Made by a program: the position numbers and the translations under genes. A stretch of DNA of 35,765 bases from Pseudomonadales bacterium (GTDB lineage: Bacteria; Pseudomonadota; Gammaproteobacteria; Pseudomonadales; Pseudohongiellaceae), in the NCBI GenBank assembly GCA_031260485.1, contig JAIRJU010000063.1, positions 1 through 35,765 of the forward strand, written 5' to 3'. Under the pieces are notes generated by a model, which was not told the origin of the DNA, made no database searches, and saw nothing but the letters and a program-made list of their open reading frames with translations. Below, piece after piece: positions 1-9,386 of the stretch. Each line of letters opens with the position of its first letter. The stretch's first letter is position 1.

Positions 1-2511
1 GATGCGGTCGGTCTGCTCGATCTGATAATAGTCCACGGAGGCCTGCAAGCCACGCACGAAGCTCGGCTGGTAGACGAACCCGGCTGTCCAGGTGTCGGCT
101 TTTTCGGTTTTCAGGTTGGGATTGCCTTCGGTCGAGGTGGTCGTCAGCACGTCTTCCCCGTACTTGCGATCGGTGACGGTGCCGCCGCCGGCGCCGCCGA
201 TCTCGAAACGCTCGTTGAAGCCCGCTTCGCGCATGTCGCGCGAGAGAGTCGAGCGCAGGCGCAGGCCCGGGATGACACCGATCTCGATTCCCGCTTTATA
301 GGAATCGCTGGTGCTGCCTGGCGTGTATTGCGAGCGGCGGTACGCGAGGTTGGTGTGGATGGATTGGCCGCCGCTGGTCTGGAGCAGCGGCGCGTCGATT
401 TCGCCAAAGGCTTCGCGCACGATCACGCTGCCATTCATATAGCCGATTGTGGAATTTTGATTCAAATTTGGCGAGGATTGGTAACTCGCTGGCACACCGC
501 GAATACCCAGCGCAGGCACGTTTTGCGGGCCGCCATAGGCTTCAAGATACAACGGCATCCCGTATTGCAGGATGCTGTCTTGACGCCAGTTTACGCCGAG
601 TGCCATCGCAAACTCGCCGGCGCCCAAACCTTGCCAAATCGGCCCTGAAAACACCGCTTCCGCAAAATTCTGTTTGGCGAGGCTGTAGCGCTCCTTGGGC
701 GTTTCCAAGAGGTAATCCTGCACCGCCTTGCTGGCATTGCCGTGGCCGAAGATATTGATCGGCACACACTTTTCGATCGTGCCATCTTCGTAGCCAATCG
801 GGCCAGGCACAGGCACGACATCGCTGCCGGGCTGCTTGAGCCACCAGGCGCCTTGGCCCCAGCCTACCGTTACATTCGCCACCGACGCCTGCAATTGCGC
901 CACGGTCGGGTTGAAGCGTTTGATGTTGCAGATGATTTCGCCCGTGCCACGGTCGGCCTCGGACACTAGCGTCGTCGTGCCGCGGTACACCTCTACCGCG
1001 TCGATGCCGAGAAAAAGGCGATCCAAACGCAAGCGTTCCGCATAGCCGATGCGCTTCGATTCGCCGGACTGCGCATGTAAACGCAGGTTCCACTTGCCGG
1101 GCAGTTCCTGATCGAGACCTGCCATCAAGGAATAAGTTTGATACTTGTCGCTCTCGGTGATGTGATCGACGATGTTGTCGCCGGTGCCCGCAAGCAGGGC
1201 ATCACGTACCGTGCCGAACTTACGCAAGCCAAACGAATTGAGGTTTGCATCGACCATGGCCTGCCGCACGGACGCGGGCAGGAAGGCATTTTCCCGATAG
1301 ATGGTCGCCTGCGTGGTGGAACCTTCGAGCACCGGCATCCCCAGACTGTTATTGCCGCGGCGGCCACTGAGCGTGCTTTGAATCTCTCCCAACAGGATGT
1401 GCCCAAATACCTTGGTTTGCTCACTCAAGTCGAACTGAAGGCCGAGGAATCCGGTATTTCTCACCACGCCCGCCGACGAAACGCCGGTGTCGAAGGCGCG
1501 GATGCCGATGTTGCTTTCCGGCCCGTCGATGGTGTTCTGGATCGTACAGGTGACACCGGGCGCGGTGTAACAGCCGATCGAGCCCATCTGGAACGGACGG
1601 ATGGAACGGCCATCGGCGGTGAAGGTCTGCCTATCGAGCGGGGTTCCCGGCGCACTGATGAGACCTGCCGCGGTATTGGCGGTGGTCACCGCGTTCGGCT
1701 TGACGATGCGCTGCGGAATGTTGCCCGATGCGCGCTCCGCAGGCGTTGCGCTGGCCCACGCGGGGTTTTGCACATAGGCATAATTTTGGAACCAATCGGC
1801 AAAATCACCATCGGCGCGATTGCGCTCGAATTCCTTGAGATCCTGCCGCTCCAGCGAAAATATCGTGTGCAGCCGTTCGCCAACGCGGAAGCCGCCCGCG
1901 AATGAGGCGGTATAGTTGACCCCATCCCCTTGCTCGGTAACTCCGCTGCGCATATCCACTTTGTAACCTTCAAATTGCCGGTTCAAAATGAAGTTCGTAA
2001 CCCCAGCCAAGGCATCGGCGCCATAGGCCGCGGTGGCACCGCCTGTCACCACATCGACACGCTGCAACAAAGCGGTGGGAAACATATCCGTATTGACCGT
2101 ACTGGTACGATCCGCCGGCACCACGCGCGCGCCATCGAGCAGCACCAGCGTGCGATTCGCGCCCAGGTTACGCATGTTGATGTTACTGGTGCCGGTGAAG
2201 GTGCCCAGCGAGCCGTTCGCATTGCGCGGACTGGTATTGGAAAAAAATTGCGGCAGTGAACTGAGCGATTCGGTGATGGTGCCACTGGGCGCCAGTTGCA
2301 CCAATTGACTCGCTTCAACCGACGTCACCGGCACCGGTGTCGTGAAACCGACATCACGCATAATGCGCGAACCAGTGACGGTGATTTCCTCCAGCGGCGC
2401 GCTTTCGCGGCTCTGATTCTGCTCTTGTGCCATCACCACGCCCGTACTGCCGGACACGATCGCAGCGATAGCGGTGGCCAAAAGCCTGCGTTTTCCCTCG
2501 GATAAAATCAT
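1..2511 (-). CDS. TonB-dependent receptor, 3' end outside window
   Basis: Outer-membrane, TonB-energised uptake receptor; the substrate cannot be told. The minus-strand frame is open from the ATG at 2511 to base 1 (837 codons) and continues beyond the window, so the end of the barrel is missing. Residues 1-28 form a signal peptide ending VMAQ. Residues 40-50 read LEEITVTGSRI, the conserved segment before the plug. The plug follows, with NINMRNLGANRTLVLLDG and GGATAAYGADALAGVTNF. Late barrel strands include NPNLKTEKADTW and ASVDYYQIE. A purine-rich site (AAAGAGGG) precedes the start. It belongs to the same TBDR type as the gene at 35512, sharing TPVPVTS and the TITE motif. Divergent from yqgE, with 15-bp tandem repeats between. 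Family assignment is firm. Confidence 0.93.
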   Translation of the reverse strand, partial: MILSEGKRRLLATAIAAIVSGSTGVVMAQEQNQSRESAPLEEITVTGSRIMRDVGFTTPVPVTSVEASQLVQLAPSGTITESLSSLPQFFSNTSPRNANGSLGTFTGTSNINMRNLGANRTLVLLDGARVVPADRTSTVNTDMFPTALLQRVDVVTGGATAAYGADALAGVTNFILNRQFEGYKVDMRSGVTEQGDGVNYTASFAGGFRVGERLHTIFSLERQDLKEFERNRADGDFADWFQNYAYVQNPAWASATPAERASGNIPQRIVKPNAVTTANTAAGLISAPGTPLDRQTFTADGRSIRPFQMGSIGCYTAPGVTCTIQNTIDGPESNIGIRAFDTGVSSAGVVRNTGFLGLQFDLSEQTKVFGHILLGEIQSTLSGRRGNNSLGMPVLEGSTTQATIYRENAFLPASVRQAMVDANLNSFGLRKFGTVRDALLAGTGDNIVDHITESDKYQTYSLMAGLDQELPGKWNLRLHAQSGESKRIGYAERLRLDRLFLGIDAVEVYRGTTTLVSEADRGTGEIICNIKRFNPTVAQLQASVANVTVGWGQGAWWLKQPGSDVVPVPGPIGYEDGTIEKCVPINIFGHGNASKAVQDYLLETPKERYSLAKQNFAEAVFSGPIWQGLGAGEFAMALGVNWRQDSILQYGMPLYLEAYGGPQNVPALGIRGVPASYQSSPNLNQNSTIGYMNGSVIVREAFGEIDAPLLQTSGGQSIHTNLAYRRSQYTPGSTSDSYKAGIEIGVIPGLRLRSTLSRDMREAGFNERFEIGGAGGGTVTDRKYGEDVLTTTSTEGNPNLKTEKADTWTAGFVYQPSFVRGLQASVDYYQIEQTDRI

Positions 2512-2574
2512 GCGCTCGCCCTCTTTAGTTGTTAATTGTTATTTACTAATTATTATTTACCGTTTTGTCGCTAT

Positions 2575-2619
2575 TGTTGTTACCGCAAATGTTGTTACCA
2601 CAGATGTTGTTACCACAGC
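2575..2619. repeat. Three tandem 15-bp units upstream of the TBDR
   Basis: Three consecutive 15-bp units of the form TGTTGTTACCRCARA lie at 2575-2589, 2590-2604 and 2605-2619. They sit in the 273-bp gap between the divergent TBDR and yqgE genes, about 65 bp upstream of the TBDR start. Phased short units in a promoter region suggest a regulator-binding array, which is inference. The rest of the gap is AT-rich near the TBDR start, and I see no gene in it. Confidence 0.7.
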
Positions 2620-2784
2620 CGGTGGCGCTGGCTCAGCCCTTCACCACGAATCGCCACGAACCGCCTGGTTCCCTCATCAATCTGGACGGACCTCACGACG
2701 CTAACGAATTCACCTAGCTCTTGTCATCACTTTTTTTCATGGCGATCGTGATAGGCTACTCCCACTTCCCAGCCCACTACCGCC

Positions 2785-3375
2785 ATGAACGCCACCGCCA
2801 ACTCCAGCAACTCCAGCTTTACGCCGCTGGTCGATCACCTGCTGATCGCCATGCCGCAGTTACAAGATTCCTACTTCGCTAACACGGTAGTCTATATCTG
2901 GCGCCATGATCCCGGTGAAGGCGCGCTTGGCCTGGTCGTCAATCTGCCCATCCGAATGCAGCTTTGGGAAGTGCTCGACCAACTCAAGCTCGACGACCGC
3001 CGGCCTCGCGCCGCGTCGCAAATCGTGCTCAGCGGCGGCCCGGTGGAAACCGCGAAAGGCTTTGTGCTGCACGATGACAAACCCCGCTGGCCTTCCTCGC
3101 TCGCCATCACCGAATCGCTCACGCTCACCGCCTCGCGCGACATCCTCGCCGACATCGGCACCAACAGCGGCCCGGAGCGTTTCATCGTCGCGCTCGGCTA
3201 CGCCAGTTGGTCGCCTGGGCAGTTAGAGCGCGAACTGCGCGATAACACCTGGTTTACCTGCCGCGCTCAGAGCGACATCATTTTTTCCACCGACTTCGCG
3301 CGCAAACCCGAAATGGCCGCCGCCACGCTCGGCTTTTCCATGAGCCAACTCGCCACCGATGTTGGCTATAGTTGA
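2785..3375 (+). CDS. yqgE: YqgE/AlgH family protein
   Basis: A 196-residue protein of the YqgE/AlgH (DUF179) family, whose exact biochemical role is unsettled. In Pseudomonas it has been linked to alginate regulation. Family features are visible: the N-terminal DHLLIAMPQLQDSYFANTVV, the segment GALGLVVNLPI near residue 50, the glycine turn LSGGPVE near 85, and FIVALGYASWSPGQLE near 135. Length is normal for the family (about 185-190). Its end overlaps or abuts ruvX, and the yqgE-ruvX pair is conserved across many Proteobacteria, so the two are probably co-transcribed. Start ATG 2785 is chosen because homologues begin shortly before the DHLL motif. Confidence 0.95.
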   Translation: MNATANSSNSSFTPLVDHLLIAMPQLQDSYFANTVVYIWRHDPGEGALGLVVNLPIRMQLWEVLDQLKLDDRRPRAASQIVLSGGPVETAKGFVLHDDKPRWPSSLAITESLTLTASRDILADIGTNSGPERFIVALGYASWSPGQLERELRDNTWFTCRAQSDIIFSTDFARKPEMAAATLGFSMSQLATDVGYS

Positions 3376-3394
3376 TGCGTGTCTATCGAACACC

Positions 3395-3820
3395 GTGAGC
3401 ACACATCAAACCTTGCTCGCCCTCGACTATGGCACCCGCAAACTCGGCGTCGCTGTCGGCCAAACTCTTACGCGCACCGCCACCGGCATCGCCGTCTTGC
3501 CGGTGCGCACGCTCGACCCCAACTGGGCGCAACTCGATGCGCTGGTGCAGCGCTGGAAACCCGATGCTTTCGTGGTGGGCCTGCCCCTCAACATGGACGA
3601 CAGCGAAGGCCCAGCAAGCGTGCGCGCGCGCCAGTTCATCACCAAGCTCGACGCGCGCTACGGCAAACCGATCCATGGCGTAGACGAACGCCTCAGCACC
3701 CGCGAAGCCCGCGACATCACCCGTCAAAACGCCGAACGCGCGGGCAAGCGCCCTAATAGCCGCGCCTTGGTCGATGCGCTGGCGGCACAGTTGTTGTTGG
3801 AGAGTTATTTCGAAAATTGA
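3395..3820 (+). CDS. ruvX: Putative pre-16S rRNA nuclease / Holliday-junction resolvase-like RuvX (YqgF)
   Basis: RNase H-fold nuclease of the YqgF family, needed for maturation of the 16S rRNA 5' end and related in fold to RuvC. Visible motifs: LLALDYGTRKLGVAVGQ at the N terminus with the first catalytic Asp, FVVGLPLNMDDSEG in the middle, VDERLSTREA, and a C-terminal SRALVDALAAQLLLESYF with the last acidic residue. I prefer the GTG at 3395, which yields MSTHQTLLALDYG like known homologues. An in-frame ATG at 3359 would add 12 residues and overlap yqgE by 17 bases. Neither start has a strong ribosome site, which suggests coupling to yqgE translation. Confidence 0.93.
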   Translation: MSTHQTLLALDYGTRKLGVAVGQTLTRTATGIAVLPVRTLDPNWAQLDALVQRWKPDAFVVGLPLNMDDSEGPASVRARQFITKLDARYGKPIHGVDERLSTREARDITRQNAERAGKRPNSRALVDALAAQLLLESYFEN

Positions 3821-3864
3821 AACGATTGTTCAATAATATGCTATTTTTAAGATCTGCGTTATAA

Positions 3865-3985
3865 ATTCCCCTCCTGTGGAGGGGTGCCCGCAGGGCGGGG
3901 TGGTGCCGTAGGCAGAGGTGGCACACGGTAAATACCCCAACCACCCCGTCCGCCTACGGCGTCCACCCCTCCACAGGAGGGGAAT
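3865..3985. repeat. REP-like inverted pair, locus A
   Basis: Two copies of a GC-rich element in opposite orientation. Copy one is at 3865-3904 (ATTCCCCTCCTGTGGAGGGG core, ending GGGGTGGT). Copy two is its reverse complement at 3940-3985. Each copy contains an internal hairpin (CCCCTCC...GGAGGGG), and the pair can fold into a long stem. The same element recurs at 9387-9537 and 20455-20618. It lies between the convergent ends of ruvX and pilT, a usual place for REP/BIME-type repeats. The remaining bases from 3821 to 4069 hold no gene I can see. Confidence 0.85.
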
Positions 3986-4069
3986 AGTCCTGTGGCCCCT
4001 AATGCTGGGTTACGCCTACCCAACCATACGAAGGCCATTTTTTATGGAATTACCAATAAAAAACAATCC

Positions 4070-5137
4070 TCACAGCGTTTCCGGCGCGCGCGCCTTGGCG
4101 CGAGCGTCGTCGCGGTTTACGACGCCTTGTTCCACCAAGCGTTTGAGCGCTTGATCCAAGGTCTGCATCCCCAATTGCGCGCCGGTTTGCAGCACCGAGT
4201 ACATCTGCGCCACTTTGTCTTCGCGGATCCGGTTGCGGATGGCGGGGGTACACCAGAGAATTTCGTGCGCCGCGATGCGGCCACCGCCTTCGCGTTTGAG
4301 CAGCACTTGCGCCACCACCGCCTGCAACGATTCCGCCAACAACGTGCGCACCAAGGCTTTTTCCGCGCCGGGGAATACGTCCACGATACGATCCACCGTT
4401 TTTGCCGCAGAACTGGTATGTAAGGTACATAACACCAGATGGCCGGTTTCCGCCGCGGTGAGCGCCAGGCGAATGGTGTCGAGATCGCGCAGTTCACCCA
4501 CCAGGATGACATCCGGATCTTCGCGCAGTGCAGCGCGCAGCGCGCTGGCGAAACTGGGCGTATCGCGCCCCACCTCGCGCTGCGTCACCAGCGACAACTT
4601 GCTCGTATGCACGAACTCCACCGGGTCTTCGATGGTGAGAATGTGCTGGCGCCGCGTCGCATTGAGATGATCGAGCAGCGCCGCCAAGGTGGTGCTCTTG
4701 CCCGAGCCGGTGGGGCCAGTGACACACACCAACCCGCGCGGCAACGCACAAAGGCGTTCAAATACCGCGCCAAGCCCCAGTTGCGCCGGCGTGGGAATGG
4801 CAGAGGGAATGAGCCTGAGCACCGCCGCCGCGCCGCGCCGCTGCATGAACGCGTTGACACGGAAACGCGCGAGAGTGGGGAGAGGGAGCGTACAGGCGAA
4901 ATCCAACTCCAACTCGCGTGCATATGTCTCGCGCTGCGCAGCGCTCATTATCTCGAACAGCAGCGCACGTACCTCTTCGTGCGCAAGCGGCGCGCAATCA
5001 CAGGGCTGTATGTCGCCATCGAGGCGCAACAGCGGCGGCAAGCCTACACTCAGGTGCAGATCGGAGGCGCCTGCGCGCATCGCCTGTTCAAGCAGCGGCT
5101 GTATTGGCATCCGCGTTTTCCCGGTTGAGTTTTCCAT
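4070..5137 (-). CDS. pilT: Type IV pilus retraction ATPase PilT
   Basis: Hexameric secretion-type ATPase that depolymerises type IV pili at the inner membrane and powers twitching motility. Motifs: N-terminal ASDLHLSVGLPP, Walker A GPTGSGKST near residues 141-149, Asp box ILTIEDPVEFVH, Walker B ILVGELRDLDTIRLALTAAETGH, His box TLHTSSAAKTVDR, and the PilT-specific retraction motif AIRNRIRE near the C terminus. Length (about 355) is close to the usual 344. Start candidates are ATG 5137, ATG 5110 (MPIQPLL, closest to known PilT starts) and GTG 5146; I report the 5137 frame. It is divergent from yggS as in Pseudomonas. No pilU follows; downstream are repeats and then ruvX. Confidence 0.96.
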   Translation of the reverse strand: MENSTGKTRMPIQPLLEQAMRAGASDLHLSVGLPPLLRLDGDIQPCDCAPLAHEEVRALLFEIMSAAQRETYARELELDFACTLPLPTLARFRVNAFMQRRGAAAVLRLIPSAIPTPAQLGLGAVFERLCALPRGLVCVTGPTGSGKSTTLAALLDHLNATRRQHILTIEDPVEFVHTSKLSLVTQREVGRDTPSFASALRAALREDPDVILVGELRDLDTIRLALTAAETGHLVLCTLHTSSAAKTVDRIVDVFPGAEKALVRTLLAESLQAVVAQVLLKREGGGRIAAHEILWCTPAIRNRIREDKVAQMYSVLQTGAQLGMQTLDQALKRLVEQGVVNRDDARAKARAPETL

Positions 5138-5217
5138 TACACTCACACACTCTTAGTTCCGCCTTCCGCACGCGCGGAGCAGAAAGTCTCCTGTCATTTT
5201 TTCAGGCCCTTACACGC

Positions 5218-5910
5218 ATGAATTCCACCATCGCCACGCGTCTTGCCGCTCTGCGCCCGCGCATCGCGGCAGCCGAAGCCGCGGCTCAGCGAAGCCTGGG
5301 CACGGTGCAATTGCTCGCCGTCAGCAAGATGCAGGACACCTGCAAACTGCGTGAGGCCATTGCCGCGGGTCAACACGCATTCGCCGAAAACTATCTCCAG
5401 GAAGCGCTCGATAAAATGGACACTCTGCAAGACGCTGGCACACTCACCTGGCACTTCATCGGCCCCATACAATCCAACAAAACCCGTGCGCTGGCCGAGC
5501 GCTTCGATTGGATTCACAGCCTCGATCGCAGCAAGATCGCCCAGCGTCTCAACGAGCAACGCCCGCCTCAGCACCCGCCGCTGAACGTACTGATTCAGGT
5601 GAACGTGAGCGATGAAAACAGCAAATCCGGCATCGCTCCTCGTGACGTTCCCGCCCTCGCCTCCACCGTGGCGGCTTTGCCGCGCCTGTGCCTGCGCGGC
5701 CTCATGTGCATTCCCGCGCCTGAAGCCGAACCCGAACGGCAGCGCCAGCCTTTTCGCCAGTTGCGCCAACTGCGCGATCAGTTGCTCACCGCTGGCTACG
5801 CCGCTTGCACCGAACTTTCCATGGGCATGAGCGCCGATTTCCCTGCCGCGATCTTGGAAGGCGCCACCTTCATCCGTATCGGCACGGATGTGTTTGGAGC
5901 GCGTCAGTAA
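5218..5910 (+). CDS. yggS: PLP homeostasis protein YggS/PLPBP
   Basis: Pyridoxal-phosphate-binding TIM-barrel protein (230 residues) involved in vitamin B6 and amino-acid homeostasis, with no known catalytic reaction. The PLP lysine lies in LLAVSKMQ, where most family members read AVSKTK or AVSKTQ. Other conserved blocks are FAENYLQEA, WHFIGPIQSNKTR, IQVNVSDENSKSGI, LRGLMCIPAP and the C-terminal SMGMSADFPAAI...IRIGTDVFGAR. The start ATG at 5218 follows a weak AGG site. In Pseudomonas yggS is directly followed by proC; here about 10 kb of minus-strand accessory genes separate the two. Confidence 0.96.
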   Translation: MNSTIATRLAALRPRIAAAEAAAQRSLGTVQLLAVSKMQDTCKLREAIAAGQHAFAENYLQEALDKMDTLQDAGTLTWHFIGPIQSNKTRALAERFDWIHSLDRSKIAQRLNEQRPPQHPPLNVLIQVNVSDENSKSGIAPRDVPALASTVAALPRLCLRGLMCIPAPEAEPERQRQPFRQLRQLRDQLLTAGYAACTELSMGMSADFPAAILEGATFIRIGTDVFGARQ

Positions 5911-5947
5911 AGACCATCGCAGGCAAATTCGCCAAAAAACTTTTGCT

Positions 5948-5975
5948 AAAAAAAAGCCCCACACAAGGCGGGGCT
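5948..5975 (-). terminator. Rho-independent terminator of the TBDR at 6073-9081
   Basis: Read on the minus strand, AGCCCC and GGGGCT form a 6-bp stem around a 9-base loop, followed by a run of seven or more T. It lies about 100 bases past the TBDR stop codon and faces yggS from the other side. The T run is only on the minus-strand product, so it serves the TBDR rather than yggS. Confidence 0.8.
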
Positions 5976-6072
5976 GGAGAGAGGGCTCCAAGAAGCAGAG
6001 AAAAACTTGTCTTCGTAGCGGCAACATCTCTGCTGCCGCCACGAAGAAACTACAACCTTAGAAGCTATAGCT

Positions 6073-9000
6073 TTAGAAACTATAGTTGAGCTGCACGCCA
6101 ATGGTGCGCGGGCGCGCCATGCTGCCGTTGATGTAGCCGCCGCTGTCGGCGTTGGCGCTGGTGCCGGGGAGGCGGTACGTCTGCTGATGGTTGGTCAGGT
6201 TGGTGACGTACAGCGCGTAATCGATACCTTGCACGTTGACGCCCGCGCGCATGTTCAGGTTGTAGTTGGACAGCGCCATCCAGGTCCAGGGGTTGTAGGC
6301 GTTGGTCAGACCGGCGTTGTAGCGGTCGAGTTCGGCCTGCGAGCCTTGCACGTAGGAATCCGTGTAGGAGTAATCGCCACGGATATAGGCATCGTTACCG
6401 CCCACCTGGAAATCGTACTGCGGGCTGATCGAGAACGACCAGTCAGGTACGCCACCCAGATTGTCGCCTTTCTTGAACACCACGTTGCTGGCGGGGTTGG
6501 TGGGATTGGATAGGATGTCTTCAGCGTAAGCGGCCTTGTTGTAGCTGACATTGATGCCCAGGCTCAGATCGCCGAAACGGCCCGTGGCCTGCACTTCCGC
6601 GCCCTTGGATACAGCGCTGCCCGCGTTGTTGAGGTAGCTGAAACCGCAGGCGACGTTCTGGCTGTACTGCATCTGGGTCCAGTCGATGTAGAACAGCGCA
6701 GAGTTGAGCTGCACCCGGCCGTCGAGAACCCGCGCCTTGTTACCGATTTCGTAACTGGTCACGGTGTCTTGCTTGTAGGTGAGCGGGCTTTGGGTCAAGC
6801 CCAGGTCAGCCAAAGCCTGTTGGCACTGGCCACTGGCGGGTACCGGCGGGTTCACGCCGCCCGGACGGAAGCCCTTGGAGTAGAGCGCATAGACCATGTT
6901 TCTGTCGTCGATCTGATACGACAAGCCTACCTTCGGCGTGGTGTTCGTCTCTTTCGATGACAAGATGGTGTACTGCACGCCGCAATGCGACGAATCGGGG
7001 CAGCCTGTGAGGTCGGTAGGGAACAGGATGTTCTGTACCGCTGGGTTGGTTAAATCCACCACTGGGTTAGTGGCCGAGTTCGGCTTGGTCGGATCCTGCG
7101 AGACGAACTGCACATCCGCCGCCAGCGGCATGAAGGCATCCTGCTCCATGCCGGGGATGGTGATGCGCGGCGGGAAGCCGGCAACGAGCGCACCGTACTG
7201 TTGGCGGAAATCCTGCTTGTACTTGTTGTAGCGCAGGCCCAGCGTCAGCGTCAGTTTGTCGGTGATGTCGTAGTTGCCTTCGGCGAACACCGCCCAGGTT
7301 TTCTCGCCCATCCACACTTCGCGGTCAGACACATCCTGCTGCCAGGTGTCGAACGCGCCAACGCCCGCGGGCGAATTCACGCCCCACTGCGGCAAGAAGT
7401 ACCCGCCCCCGCGCCAGATGCCGGAAAGGCCGCTCAAGTGCATGGCGACAGCGTTTTCGTTGCTGGTTTCACGGCCGTGCATGTGGATGTCGGAATCGCT
7501 GTAGTAAAGGCCGCCCACCCAAGACAGCGGGCCTCTGCCGTTGGAGGTGAAACGCAATTCCTCGCTCTTGGAGGTGCGCTGGTTTTCGTAGTTGTACCAA
7601 TCGGCATAGCCTGGGAAACCCGGTACGTAGCGGATGCCGCGGTAGCACGCCTGCGGATCGCCTGGGTTGAGGCCAGGGCGCAGCGCGTTGATGCCTTCCA
7701 CGCACTGCGTGGTGCCCCAGATATAGTTGCCAAGGTTACGGGTGCCGCCGCCGGTACCACCGGTGAAGGTGTAACCATGCGTTTCATCATCGACATAGCT
7801 GGTGATCGAACGCACCGAGAAGCCATCGAAGGTGCCGTCGATCGTCAAGGACGGCAGCATCAAACGGGTGTTGCGTGGCGAGGCCACGTACTGAACACCG
7901 CCAGGCTGGGTCGAGCTATACAAGCCGGTGCCAATGGAATCGTAGTTGTACCAGGGCATGGCGTTTTGGGTATGTGCCGGAATTTCCTGGTCGAGGCCCG
8001 CGTAATAGTACGTTACCGGGCTGCCGTTCTTGTCGACGAAATTCAAGCGGCCAACGCCCGCGGTGTAGTTGCCGCCCGCACCCGGACGGTTGCTGTTGGT
8101 GAAGCCCACCACCGGCTGCGAATTCGGGCCGTATTTGCTGTAATCAATCGCTGGGTTGGGAATACCGTTGCGGAACACGGAGCCCGACCAGGTGATCTGT
8201 TCCGAGGGCCCCCAGACGTTATTGCTGTCGTTGGAATAATCACCGCCCCAGTACAAGGCAGGCGTCAGCGACCAGGTGTTATCAATCTCCCACAACACGG
8301 AGGCGCGGACATATTTGGTTTCGTTCCAGTTGTTGTTTTCAGAGAACGTGAGGCCGTCGTAGACGCTCTTGGAATCGACCCAGCCGCCTTGCTTGCGGTA
8401 ATCGCCGCTGACACGGAAACCCAGCGTGTTTTCAACCAACGGGCCGCCGAACGCAAAGCCCACTTCCTTGGAGGGAGCGCCTTGTTCAGTGTTGGCACCA
8501 TCGAAACGCAATCTGCCGGAAAACTCGGTCAAGCTTGGTGTAGGCGTGATGAAACGGATCGTGCCGCCTTCGGAGGAATCGCCATACAAGGTGCCTTGCG
8601 GGCCGCGCAACACTTCGACGCGCTCAACATCATACAAATTGGGGAACGGCGCGCCGTTACCGGTTTGCAGACCGTTGATCATGCGGCGCTGTAGCGCGGT
8701 GTCGTCGAGATAGAAGCCGGTGGTTTGCGAGCCAACAGTGCTGCCGCCGCCAATGCCGCGGATAACGAAGCGCGGGTTACGATCGCCGCCGCTCTCCACG
8801 AATTGCAAGCCGGGCACTACGCGCTGAAGATCAGCACCAACGCGGATGCCCTGATTGGTCATGCTTTCCTGACTGACGGCGCTGATCGACATCGGCACCT
8901 GATTGAGAGCCGCCGACTGGCGCGTCGCCGTTACCGTGATTTCTTCGAGAATGCCGCCCGCGGCGGTAGGGTCCTGCTGCGCGTGAACAGACCCCGCCAT

Positions 9001-9081
9001 GAGGCTGGCCAGCGCCGAGAAACAAAATGGCAGGGCTGGGCGCAGCCCTTTGGATTGGAATCCACGATGTGCATGGAACAT
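6073..9081 (-). CDS. TonB-dependent receptor (paralogue A)
   Basis: A 1002-residue outer-membrane TBDR. Signal peptide to about residue 34 (SVHAQ), then LEEITVTATRQ at 45-55. The plug includes GADLQRVVPGLQF, FVIRGIGGGS, TGFYLDD, VERVEVLRGPQGTLYGD and GGTIRFIT. The long barrel ends in aromatic VQLNYSF, with the C-terminal Phe typical of Bam substrates. There is no STN domain, so no anti-sigma signalling is expected. The length is above the usual 700-900, with long loops. It is closely related to the TBDR at 12525-15548 throughout. A promoter block conserved with that paralogue lies upstream, and a terminator follows. Substrate unknown. Confidence 0.95.
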   Translation of the reverse strand: MFHAHRGFQSKGLRPALPFCFSALASLMAGSVHAQQDPTAAGGILEEITVTATRQSAALNQVPMSISAVSQESMTNQGIRVGADLQRVVPGLQFVESGGDRNPRFVIRGIGGGSTVGSQTTGFYLDDTALQRRMINGLQTGNGAPFPNLYDVERVEVLRGPQGTLYGDSSEGGTIRFITPTPSLTEFSGRLRFDGANTEQGAPSKEVGFAFGGPLVENTLGFRVSGDYRKQGGWVDSKSVYDGLTFSENNNWNETKYVRASVLWEIDNTWSLTPALYWGGDYSNDSNNVWGPSEQITWSGSVFRNGIPNPAIDYSKYGPNSQPVVGFTNSNRPGAGGNYTAGVGRLNFVDKNGSPVTYYYAGLDQEIPAHTQNAMPWYNYDSIGTGLYSSTQPGGVQYVASPRNTRLMLPSLTIDGTFDGFSVRSITSYVDDETHGYTFTGGTGGGTRNLGNYIWGTTQCVEGINALRPGLNPGDPQACYRGIRYVPGFPGYADWYNYENQRTSKSEELRFTSNGRGPLSWVGGLYYSDSDIHMHGRETSNENAVAMHLSGLSGIWRGGGYFLPQWGVNSPAGVGAFDTWQQDVSDREVWMGEKTWAVFAEGNYDITDKLTLTLGLRYNKYKQDFRQQYGALVAGFPPRITIPGMEQDAFMPLAADVQFVSQDPTKPNSATNPVVDLTNPAVQNILFPTDLTGCPDSSHCGVQYTILSSKETNTTPKVGLSYQIDDRNMVYALYSKGFRPGGVNPPVPASGQCQQALADLGLTQSPLTYKQDTVTSYEIGNKARVLDGRVQLNSALFYIDWTQMQYSQNVACGFSYLNNAGSAVSKGAEVQATGRFGDLSLGINVSYNKAAYAEDILSNPTNPASNVVFKKGDNLGGVPDWSFSISPQYDFQVGGNDAYIRGDYSYTDSYVQGSQAELDRYNAGLTNAYNPWTWMALSNYNLNMRAGVNVQGIDYALYVTNLTNHQQTYRLPGTSANADSGGYINGSMARPRTIGVQLNYSF

Positions 9082-9152
9082 GGAAAACTCCCCCCTTGGG
9101 ATTTTTTGTAGAGATCACCACGGCATCAGTCAGATAGAGGACGCCACGGGCG

Positions 9153-9203
9153 CGCGCTTTATAAAGAAATTATTCGCGCGAGGGAATCAGACCAATGGGG
9201 AGT
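9153..9203 (-). promoter_or_regulatory. Promoter block shared by the two TBDR paralogues, copy A
   Basis: Seen on the plus strand as CGCGCTTTATAAAGAAATTATTC, a 7-base variable part, then GGAATCAGACCAATGGGGAGT. The block at 15624-15671 matches it closely and lies at nearly the same distance from its own gene (77 against 79 bases from the TTTATA core to the start codon). On the minus strand it offers a TATAAA-type -10. The -35 (TTCCCT) is weak, so the conserved CCCATTGGTCTGATTC segment may be an activator or operator site. Confidence 0.55.
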
Positions 9204-9386
9204 TGACGAACGGCTTGAGAAAAATCAAGCACGGGGTGAAAACAGCAAAAACCGGTATTTGATTGGCATGATTATGCCCAATGCGGAACAAGCGCCTCCT
9301 TTGGAGTACAAACACCTGTCTTGGCGATCAGCGTAGTGGCTTAGACAAGGGTAGTAACGCGATGCAGATCATCTGCCTACGGCAGT

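Noticed and set aside
4918-5217. Longer yggS frame starting inside pilT
   Set aside because: The frame happens to be open upstream, but the translated part is an Arg/Ala-rich antisense shadow of pilT; conserved YggS sequence starts at 5218.
7201-8694. 497-codon open frame antisense to TBDR paralogue A
   Set aside because: It mirrors the TBDR codon pattern, has no recognisable domain, and consists of repetitive Val/Ala/Arg/His-rich sequence typical of antisense frames in high-GC genes.
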